Positions 1-5,634 of a stretch of 10,172 bases of DNA are shown piece after piece; position 1 is the stretch's first letter; each line of letters starts with the position of its first letter. The translations under genes were made by a program, and so were the position numbers. The stretch is taken from positions 1-10,172 of the forward strand of contig JBFGCA010000142.1 of the NCBI GenBank assembly GCA_041567315.1. Reading direction: 5' to 3'. Source of the stretch: JBFGCA01 sp041567315. GTDB lineage: Bacteria; Acidobacteriota; Thermoanaerobaculia; Multivoradales; JAHEKO01. The notes below the pieces were generated by a model that saw only the letters and a program-made list of their open reading frames with translations, was not told where the DNA came from and did no database searches.

Positions 1-881
1 CGGACGACACCTACGACTTCAGCGATCTCGAGCCGTTTCTGGGACCGCTCCTGCGGGGCGAGGCGGAGATGGTGATCGGCAACCGCTTTTCGGGCGAGAT
101 GGAGTCGGGGGCCATGTCCTGGTCTCACCGCTACATCGGCAATCCCATCCTCTCCGGCATGCTGCGGCTCCTCTTTCGCACCCACATCGGCGACTCGCAC
201 TGCGGCATGCGCTCGTTCACCCGCGACTCGTTCGAGCGCATGAACCTGCGCACCACGGGCATGGAGTTCGCTTCGGAGCTGGTGGTCGCGGCCCTGCGCG
301 AGCGGCTGGCGATTCAGGAGATCCCCATCAACTACCGACCGCGCATCGGCGAGTCGAAGCTCTCCGGCGTGCGCGACGCCTGGCGGCACGTGCGCTTCAT
401 GCTGCTCTTTTCGCCTTCGTACCTTTTCCAGCTCCCCGGTCTGCTGCTGATGGCGGTGGGCGCCGCCCTCGTCCTGCTGCTGGCGGGCGGTCCGCGGACG
501 CTCTTTGGCCACCCCTGGGACTATCACCCGCTGCTGTTCGGGGTCGCGGCGTTGATCGTGGGCTACAACCTGGTGCTGTTCGACGTTTTCGCCAAGGCCT
601 TCTCGATGGGCGCCGGCTTCGCCCGCCAGGCGCAGTGGCTGGCGACGCTGCAGCGCTGGTTCTCGCTCGAGCGGGGGCTGGCTCTGGGCGGCGTGCTGCT
701 GCTGGCCGGGCTGGGGATCGAGGCCAAGATCGTGGCCGACTGGCTGCGCTCGGGTCAGGGCGAGCTGATGGCGGTGCGCGGCGTGGTCATCGGCATGGCC
801 GCCATCGTCCTCGGGCTGCAGACCGTCTTCGGCTCCTTCCTGATGAGCCTGCTGCTGATCCGGCGCGAGGAGCGGCGCTAG
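1..881 (+). CDS. Polyprenyl-phosphate-type family 2 glycosyltransferase, C-terminal part (5' truncated by window edge)
   Basis: The frame is open from base 3 to the TAG at 879-881, giving 292 visible residues. They begin D-D-T-Y-D-F, which matches the DADDTYDF segment around the nucleotide-sugar-binding DxD of DPM1/GtrB-like GT2 enzymes, so the Rossmann-like N-terminal part lies outside the window. A Met at base 69 is internal, not the start. After it come family-like segments: VIGNRFSGE, GNPILSGMLRLLF, GDSHCGMRSF and EIPINYRPRIGESKLSG. The last part (from about base 425) holds about four hydrophobic helices, so the enzyme is membrane-anchored and probably moves a sugar onto, or uses, a polyprenyl-phosphate carrier at the cytoplasmic face. 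The donor and acceptor cannot be read from the fragment. It faces the FkbM gene tail to tail with only 6 bases between the stop codons. The family is secure; the substrate is not. Confidence 0.9.
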   Translation, partial: DDTYDFSDLEPFLGPLLRGEAEMVIGNRFSGEMESGAMSWSHRYIGNPILSGMLRLLFRTHIGDSHCGMRSFTRDSFERMNLRTTGMEFASELVVAALRERLAIQEIPINYRPRIGESKLSGVRDAWRHVRFMLLFSPSYLFQLPGLLLMAVGAALVLLLAGGPRTLFGHPWDYHPLLFGVAALIVGYNLVLFDVFAKAFSMGAGFARQAQWLATLQRWFSLERGLALGGVLLLAGLGIEAKIVADWLRSGQGELMAVRGVVIGMAAIVLGLQTVFGSFLMSLLLIRREERR

Positions 882-887
882 TGGCTG

Positions 888-1778
888 CTAGAGGCCGGCC
901 GGCAGCGGCCCCCGGCGGCACAGCAGGTTGGTGTGGTCCTCGCGCGACGGGTCGAGCCGCGCGAGCAGCTCCGCCGCCGTGACCGCGGCCACCCGCTCCG
1001 CGGCCTCGTCGATCTCGTAGAGCTCGAACCCGAGACCGCCGAGGCGCTTGAGCACCGCGGCCGGTTCGGCGCCGGCGCGGACCAGCCCGGCGGGCCAGAA
1101 CTCGGTGACCAGGGTGACCCCGGAATGGCGACGCAGCAGCCCCTCCATGCCGGCGAGCGCCTGCGCCTCGGCCCCCTGGACGTCCATCTTGACCAGGTCC
1201 ACGCGCCCTTCGGGGCCGAGGCGGTCGGCGTCCAGGTAGTCGTCCAGCCGCACGGCTTCGATCTCGATCGAGGGGCGGCCGTCGTGCGAATCCCAGGTCC
1301 GGTGGTCGCCGCGGTTGCGCTCGCAGAGGTACAGCCGCAGTGGGCCGTTCTCGTCCGCGACCGCCAGCCGCTCGGCGACGACGTTGCGGGCGCCGTTGCG
1401 CTCCAGGTTGCGCCGCAGCAGCTCGAAGTTCTCCGGGTCGGGCTCGAAAGCGAACACCCGCCCGCCGTCGCCGACCGCCCGCGCCAGGAGCAGCGTGTAG
1501 AGCCCGAGGTTGGCGCCGACGTCCACCGCCACGTCCCCCGGCTGCGCCAGCGTCGCCATCAGCCGGCGCTCGAACTTCTCGTAGGCGTCGCTCAGCGTCA
1601 GGCCGAGCGAGTCGCCCGGGTCGAGCTCCAGCTCGACGCCGTCGATCTCGAGGCGCGGCGGCTTGAGCCACCGCATGGCCAGCCGGTGCGCGAAGGCGAC
1701 CGGCGGCAGCTCGCCGATCCGGGTGCCGGTGAACAGCCGCACGACCGCGCGGTAGGCCGCGAAGAGCGTCCGCTTCAT
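888..1778 (-). CDS. FkbM-family SAM-dependent methyltransferase
   Basis: The product is 296 residues, a usual length for FkbM-type methyltransferases. Visible motifs are SAM motif I DVGANLGLYT (86-95), the ribose-binding acidic strand FEPDPENF (111-118), VKMDVQGAE (196-204; the family KxDVxGxE signature) and a late TEFWP strand (225-229). No signal peptide or membrane segment is evident, so it should act in the cytoplasm. Family members O-methylate sugar or polyketide hydroxyls; in this setting methylation of a glycan residue or its precursor is inferred. The ATG at 1778 overlaps the TGA of the upstream methyltransferase gene in an ATGA, and there is no convincing ribosome-binding site of its own, so translational coupling is likely. 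It is the last gene of the leftward unit. The frame stays open far upstream of this ATG, but that is the shadow of the neighbouring gene: the motif-bearing protein starts here. Confidence 0.92.
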   Translation of the reverse strand: MKRTLFAAYRAVVRLFTGTRIGELPPVAFAHRLAMRWLKPPRLEIDGVELELDPGDSLGLTLSDAYEKFERRLMATLAQPGDVAVDVGANLGLYTLLLARAVGDGGRVFAFEPDPENFELLRRNLERNGARNVVAERLAVADENGPLRLYLCERNRGDHRTWDSHDGRPSIEIEAVRLDDYLDADRLGPEGRVDLVKMDVQGAEAQALAGMEGLLRRHSGVTLVTEFWPAGLVRAGAEPAAVLKRLGGLGFELYEIDEAAERVAAVTAAELLARLDPSREDHTNLLCRRGPLPAGL

Positions 1779-2608
1779 GGGGCTTGCCCGGCCGGCTTGC
1801 GCAGCTTGAGGTAGACCACGCCGTGGCGGTCGGCGGACAGGATCTCGGGCTCGGCGGAGACCCGGAAGTTGGCGGGGCAGCGCCGCCGGAGAAATGCCCC
1901 GAAGAGCAACGACCAGGGCATCCGGGTCACGAACCGGTCGTGGATCGAGCGGTCGATCTCGATCGCGTACTCGCGGTGGAGGACCTCCCAGGGCCGCGCC
2001 AGCAGCCGCCGCTCGAGCTCCTCCGGCGTGTAGTGGCGCTCGTAGAAGACCCGGCCGCCGACCGTCGTGCTGGCCTCGCCCCAGATCCGGTCGTCGCGCC
2101 ACAGCTCGCGGGGCTCGGCGCACACGTTGGTGGTCAGCACCAGCACCCCGCCCGGCTCGAGGACGCGCCACATCTCGGCCATCGCCGCGGCGTCGCCCTC
2201 TTCGGCGATGTGCTCGACCACCGAGATCGAGAGACAGTGGTCGAAGCTGGCGTCCGCATAGGACAGGGCCGTGGCGTCCTCGACCTCGAGCCGCAGCCGC
2301 GGGTCGACCCGCCGCCAGCTCTCGATCTCGCGCCGGAAGAGGTCGACGCCGATCCAGTCGCCCTTGCCCTCGTGGCGGAGCAGGCTGGTCAGCAGCTTGG
2401 GGCTCGCGACGTCCAGGCAGTGGCCGTGGAAGCTCTCCTCGGCCGCCTTGCCCAGCTCGTAGTAGCGCCAGGGGTCGAGCGGTACCAGCAGCCGGGCCAG
2501 CCCGACCCGCCAGGCGCGCCACCGGCCGCTCACCAGCCAGCGCCAGCCCAGCCGGTAGCTGTGCCGCCAGAGCCGCTCCCAGCCCGGCCGCTCGGCCTCT
2601 ACGTGCAC
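1775..2608 (-). CDS. Class I SAM-dependent methyltransferase (Methyltransf_11-like) with divergent motif I
   Basis: A 277-residue soluble protein. The middle has the methyltransferase fold order: WIGVDLF with the acidic ribose-binding residue at D89, VEDATALSYADASFD (109-123), SVVEHI (129-134), the motif III-like strand WRVLEPGGVLVLTT (147-160), then YTPEELERRL (193-202). Motif I reads CLDVASPKLL (64-73) and lacks the usual GxGxG, so SAM binding may be altered, although an LDVxSPK form seems to be a subfamily trait. The start is uncertain. I chose GTG at 2608, which overlaps the end of the upstream glycosyltransferase by 10 bases, because residues before it in this frame are Arg/Ala-rich antisense-type sequence. 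No strong ribosome-binding site precedes it. It is the middle gene of the leftward unit, and its TGA overlaps the FkbM start. The substrate is unknown; modification of a sugar or lipid-linked glycan is inferred from neighbours. Confidence 0.82.
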   Translation of the reverse strand: MHVEAERPGWERLWRHSYRLGWRWLVSGRWRAWRVGLARLLVPLDPWRYYELGKAAEESFHGHCLDVASPKLLTSLLRHEGKGDWIGVDLFRREIESWRRVDPRLRLEVEDATALSYADASFDHCLSISVVEHIAEEGDAAAMAEMWRVLEPGGVLVLTTNVCAEPRELWRDDRIWGEASTTVGGRVFYERHYTPEELERRLLARPWEVLHREYAIEIDRSIHDRFVTRMPWSLLFGAFLRRRCPANFRVSAEPEILSADRHGVVYLKLRKPAGQAP

Positions 2609-3585
2609 AGCTCGGCGACCCGCCGCCGGTACTCCGCCAGCGGCACCGGCCGGCGCTCGTAGTCCCAGCGCCGGTAGTCGCGGTAGGCGCCGGCGGCCCG
2701 CGCCAGCGCCGCGAGACTCCGCCGCCCCCCGGGCAGGAACAGCTCGCACAGCGCCAGCCGGCGCTCGGCCATCCGCACCAGCTCGCCGGCGCCGGCGACG
2801 CCCCGCTCGCGCCACCAGGACCAGACGCGGCAGAAGTTGAAGGTGTACTGCCAGCGGTGCTGCCAGAGATGCGAGGCCAGCGCGTGGCGGGTCATGCTGT
2901 GCGGCGACAGCACCAGCCGCACCAGCCGCTCACCCACCAGCTCGACGCCGGCGCCGGCGTCGCCCAGCTCCGAGAGGAAGCCGACGTCGTTGCCGTAGGG
3001 GTGGCGGTTGTAGTCGTACCCCAGCGGGTTGTCGATCTCGACGTGCCGGTCGAACACCTCGCGCGCGGTCGCGGTCTCGTACACCCCGTTGACCTGGTTG
3101 AGCGAGTAGCGCCGCAGGAAGATCCCCAGCGAGAACTCGACCGGGCCGACCACGCCCTGGTCGAGCGCGTACTTGTCGGTCAGCTCGCCGTCGATCTCGA
3201 TGACGCCGTTCGAGAACACCAGCTTGCGGCCGGCCTCGACGGCGCGGGCGGCGGCCGTCATCATCTTTTCGGAGAAGGCCGGCTCGGGCACGTCGTCGGC
3301 CCACACGAAGCAGCACCAGTCGCCGCTGGCCCGCCACAGCGGCACCCGCCAGGCCTTGACCGGCCCCGAGTTCTCGTCGCTCCAGGTGAAGTCCACCTCG
3401 ACGTCGCCGGGCCGGGCGTCGGCCAGGACGCGCTGGATGATCTCGCGCGTGCCGTCGCGGCTGGCCTCGTCGTAGAGACAGATCTCGAGCGGCCGGTGCC
3501 GCTGGGCCAGCAGGCTGCGGAGCATCCGCTCGATGGTCGCCGCGCTGTTGAAGGTGGGGGTCAGCAGCGAGAGCTTGAGCGGCAC
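2599..3585 (-). CDS. Family 2 glycosyltransferase (GT-A fold)
   Basis: A 328-residue protein from the chosen start. The GT-A N-terminus is plain: LKLSLLTPTFNSAATIERML (3-22), then YDEASRDGT (38-46, the place of the family's VDDGSTDGT), a W-A-D-D motif (95-98) in the position of the metal-binding DxD, and downstream NRHPYGNDVGFL, resembling the acceptor-side aspartate region. No membrane helix is clear, so it is probably a cytosolic or peripheral enzyme. The frame is open up to GTG 3666, but the N-terminal 27 residues in that version are not family-like. GTG 3585 is preferred because GGAG lies 6 bases upstream (3595-3592) and the product then begins right before the first GT-A strand. It is the first gene of the leftward unit with two methyltransferases, suggesting a sugar that is transferred and methylated. 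Donor sugar unknown. Confidence 0.87.
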   Translation of the reverse strand: MPLKLSLLTPTFNSAATIERMLRSLLAQRHRPLEICLYDEASRDGTREIIQRVLADARPGDVEVDFTWSDENSGPVKAWRVPLWRASGDWCCFVWADDVPEPAFSEKMMTAAARAVEAGRKLVFSNGVIEIDGELTDKYALDQGVVGPVEFSLGIFLRRYSLNQVNGVYETATAREVFDRHVEIDNPLGYDYNRHPYGNDVGFLSELGDAGAGVELVGERLVRLVLSPHSMTRHALASHLWQHRWQYTFNFCRVWSWWRERGVAGAGELVRMAERRLALCELFLPGGRRSLAALARAAGAYRDYRRWDYERRPVPLAEYRRRVAELCT

Positions 3586-3591
3586 GACGGT

Positions 3592-3595
3592 CTCC
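3592..3595 (-). promoter_or_regulatory. Ribosome-binding site deciding the start of the leftward glycosyltransferase
   Basis: On the minus strand GGAG is followed by a 6-base spacer and GTG at 3585. This normal Shine-Dalgarno spacing favours 3585 over the longer open frame starting at GTG 3666. The protein beginning here opens directly with the first GT-A beta strand. Confidence 0.6.
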
Positions 3596-3618
3596 GGCGG
3601 GGTGGCGACGGCGGAGGG

Positions 3619-3624
3619 ATGATA
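3619..3624 (-). promoter_or_regulatory. Possible -10 element for the leftward unit
   Basis: The minus strand reads TATCAT, five of six matches to TATAAT. It lies about 33 bases upstream of the preferred GTG, which leaves room for a short leader with the GGAG site. No recognisable -35 was found at 14-18 bases spacing, so this is a weak candidate or an activator-dependent promoter. Confidence 0.3.
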
Positions 3625-3655
3625 GAGCACCGCTCTGCTTCGACCCGCCCCCCTT

Positions 3656-3684
3656 TTGACTCGCACCGGGGCGCGTACTAGATT
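3656..3684 (+). promoter_or_regulatory. Sigma70-like promoter of the rightward unit
   Basis: TTGACT at 3656-3661 matches the -35 consensus at five of six bases. It is followed by a 17-base spacer and TAGATT at 3679-3684 (four of six matches to TATAAT, including the key T1, A2 and T6). The ATG of the first gene is at 3696, only 11 bases after the -10. Transcription would therefore start at about 3690-3696, giving a leader of about 0-6 bases, and no Shine-Dalgarno sequence precedes the ATG. Sequence, spacing and position agree with one another. Confidence 0.6.
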
Positions 3685-3695
3685 GCGGCCGCCCC

Positions 3696-4685
3696 ATGGC
3701 CGGCTCGATCTCTGGCAGCGGCGAGCCCTCCGCCGGGCGGCAGAGGCTGCGCACGCTGCTGCCGTGGGCGGTGGGGCTGGCCCTCCTGGGGTGGCTGCTC
3801 TACCGCGTGCCGCGGGCCGAGCTGGGGGCGGCGATGGCGCGCGGGCCGGCGCTCGGGCTCGCCCTCTACGCGGCGGGCCACCTGCTGGTCTCCTTCTTCA
3901 CCGACGCGGCGGCGACCCGCACCGGGCTCGCGGTGGTGGGGATCCGGCGCCCGCTGGGCGAGATCCTGTGGGTGCGGGGCGCCACCTATCTGCTCGGTCT
4001 GGTCAACTTCACGCTCGGCCAGGGCGCCCTCGCCCTCCACCTGACCCGCACCGGGGTGCGGACGCCGGCGGCCGCCGGCGCCACGCTGCTCCAGGTGCTG
4101 GTCAACTTCCTGGCGCTGGGTCTGCTGGTCGCCCTCGGCGCGCTGTTCTACTCGCCGCTGCCGCCCGGGCCGCGCCTGCTGCTGGTCGGCGCGGTCGTCC
4201 TGGGGTCGGCGGCGACGGTGGGGGTCTGGGTGCTGCGGCCGGCGTGGCTGGCGCGGCGCGCGCTGCTCGGCCCGTTCTTCGACGCCGGCCTCGCCGCCCA
4301 CGGCCGGGCGCTGGCGGCGCGGCTGGCGCACTTCGTGCTCTTCAGCCTGCTCTACTGGGGCGCGCTCCGGGTCTGGAAGATCCCCGTGCCCCTGGCCGAG
4401 GCGCTGGTCCTGGTGACGCTGCTGATGTTCCTGGCGGCGCTGCCGCTGACGCCCTACGGCCTCGGCACGGTGCAGGTGGCGCAGGTGCTCTTCTTCAGCT
4501 CCTACGTGGAGGCGCCGGCCGCCGCCGGGCGCGAGGCCTCGGTCCTGGCCTTCAGCCTGGTGCAGTACGCGGCCTCGCTGCCGGTCCAGGCGGCGCTGGG
4601 CTACGGCTGCTGGCTGGGGTGGCGGCGGCGGTTCCCGGCCGCGGCCGGCGCGCCCGCGACCCCGGAAGCCACGACCGATGGCTGA
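3696..4685 (+). CDS. LPG-synthase-TM / UPF0104-like polytopic membrane protein
   Basis: A 329-residue, very hydrophobic protein with roughly seven or eight membrane segments (about 21-38, 52-69, 128-152, 160-180, 208-224, 235-255, 286-308). Family-like features are NFTLGQGALALHL (104-116) and LPLTPYGLGTVQVAQVLFF (249-267), which resembles the conserved C-terminal P-x-G-x-G segment of the lysylphosphatidylglycerol synthase transmembrane (MprF N-terminal, UPF0104) family. The soluble aminoacyl-transferase domain of MprF is absent, so lysyl-PG synthesis is not expected; stand-alone members are often found next to glycosyltransferases, and a role in lipid or lipid-linked glycan movement is inferred. 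It is the first gene of the rightward unit, with an ATG 11 bases after a -10 element and no ribosome-binding site. Its end overlaps the next gene by 8 bases. Family assignment rests on hydropathy and a few motifs. Confidence 0.75.
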   Translation: MAGSISGSGEPSAGRQRLRTLLPWAVGLALLGWLLYRVPRAELGAAMARGPALGLALYAAGHLLVSFFTDAAATRTGLAVVGIRRPLGEILWVRGATYLLGLVNFTLGQGALALHLTRTGVRTPAAAGATLLQVLVNFLALGLLVALGALFYSPLPPGPRLLLVGAVVLGSAATVGVWVLRPAWLARRALLGPFFDAGLAAHGRALAARLAHFVLFSLLYWGALRVWKIPVPLAEALVLVTLLMFLAALPLTPYGLGTVQVAQVLFFSSYVEAPAAAGREASVLAFSLVQYAASLPVQAALGYGCWLGWRRRFPAAAGAPATPEATTDG

Positions 4686-5634
4686 TCCCTCGCTCTCGAT
4701 CCTCGTGCTCACCAAGAACGGGGGCGAGCGCTTTGGCCAGGTGCTCGAGGCGCTCTTCGCCTGCCGCGGCGCGCAGGACGCCGAGGTGATCCTGGTCGAT
4801 TCCGGCTCGACCGACGAGACCCTGGAGCTGGCCGCCCGCTGGCCGGCGATCCGGCGCTACGACGTGGCCCCGGCCGAGTTCGGACACGGCCGCACCCGCA
4901 ACGTCGCCGCCCGCCAGGCGCGGGGCGAGTTCCTGCTCTTCCTGGTCCAGGACGCGGTGCCGGCGCGCCCGGATCTGATCGAGCTGCTGCTGGCGCCCCT
5001 GGCCGGGGACCCCGCCGTGGCGGCGACCTTCGCCCGCCAGCAGGCGCGGGCCGGCGCCAACCCGGTGGAGCGCTTCTATCAGGCCTCGACCTACCCCGAG
5101 ACGAAGCAGGTGCGCGAGCCGGCGCCCCCTTCGGTGCCCGGGAGCGGCGGCGGCCTCCGCATCGGCGAGATCTTCTTCTCCAACGTCTGCTCGGCGATCC
5201 GGCGCCGGGTGTGGCAGGCCATCCCCTTCGACGAGACCCTGATCATGAGCGAGGACCAGCTCTGGGCGCGCCGCGCCCTGGAGGCCGGCCACCGCATCGT
5301 CTACGAGCCCGCCGCGGTGGTCGAGCACTCGCACGACTACCGGCTCGGCGAGCTGTTCCGGCGCAACTTCGACAGCGGCTGGTCGCTGCGCGGCGTGGTC
5401 ACCGACTCGCCGCTCCAGATGGCGCGCTACGAGCTGGCGCATCTGGCCGCCGGCATGCGGGCCCTGACCCGGCGGGGCGAGGCCCGGTGGGTCCCCTACC
5501 TGCTACTTTACGAGGCCGTGCGGGTCGCCGGCTTCGCCTGCGGCGGCCGCGCGCACTGGCTGCCGCGCCCGCTCAGGCGGCGCCTGAGCCTGCACCGTTA
5601 CTACTGGGACCGCGACTCCCGGGAAGGGGCATGA
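4678..5634 (+). CDS. Family 2 glycosyltransferase, rhamnosyltransferase-like
   Basis: A 318-residue GT-A enzyme. Visible motifs in order: SILVLTKNG (7-15), VDSGSTDET (40-48), EFGHGRTRN (67-75), QDAVP (91-95, at the DxD position), FFSNVCSAIRR (166-176), SEDQLWARRALEAGH (191-205) with the catalytic-base-region E-D, and EHSHDYRLGELFRRNFDSG (216-234). The HGxTRN, QDA and EHSH combination is typical of bacterial rhamnosyltransferases that build O-antigen or rhamnan-type glycans from dTDP-L-rhamnose; the sugar is inferred, not proven. No membrane segment is obvious, so it should act at the cytoplasmic face. GGAAG at 4664-4668 is a fair ribosome-binding site for ATG 4678. It overlaps the preceding membrane-protein gene by 8 bases and the following C-methyltransferase gene by an ATGA, so the three are almost certainly one operon. 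Confidence 0.88.
   Translation: MADPSLSILVLTKNGGERFGQVLEALFACRGAQDAEVILVDSGSTDETLELAARWPAIRRYDVAPAEFGHGRTRNVAARQARGEFLLFLVQDAVPARPDLIELLLAPLAGDPAVAATFARQQARAGANPVERFYQASTYPETKQVREPAPPSVPGSGGGLRIGEIFFSNVCSAIRRRVWQAIPFDETLIMSEDQLWARRALEAGHRIVYEPAAVVEHSHDYRLGELFRRNFDSGWSLRGVVTDSPLQMARYELAHLAAGMRALTRRGEARWVPYLLLYEAVRVAGFACGGRAHWLPRPLRRRLSLHRYYWDRDSREGA

Larger units (their letters stand above)
3586..3695. other. Divergent intergenic region between the two glycan units
   Basis: These 110 bases are the only sizeable gap in the window and separate two head-to-head three-gene units. The stretch is locally richer in A/T (3615-3690) than the flanking coding DNA. It carries a right-facing promoter candidate and a weaker left-facing -10 candidate, both listed separately. 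If the upstream GTG at 3666 were used for the leftward glycosyltransferase, most of this region would be coding; that is judged less likely. Confidence 0.75.

Noticed and set aside
1779..2522. N-terminal extension of the FkbM frame giving a 544-residue protein
   Set aside because: The extra residues are the shadow of the middle methyltransferase gene, and the FkbM domain starts sensibly at ATG 1778 with an ATGA overlap. It is not a fusion.
3586..3666. Longer glycosyltransferase starting at GTG 3666
   Set aside because: The extra 27 residues have no family similarity, no ribosome-binding site was seen, and GTG 3585 has GGAG at 6 bases.
1894..3681. A 595-codon open frame on the + strand opposite the leftward unit
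   Set aside because: It begins as an Arg/Pro/Ala-rich shadow and continues as antisense of the glycosyltransferase; the opposite strand has clear GT2 and methyltransferase motifs.
3678..4715. Long open frame on the - strand opposite the UPF0104-like gene, Gln/Arg/Pro-rich
   Set aside because: It is the antisense of a membrane protein gene, whose Leu and Ala codons read back as Gln, Arg and Gly; no domain is present.
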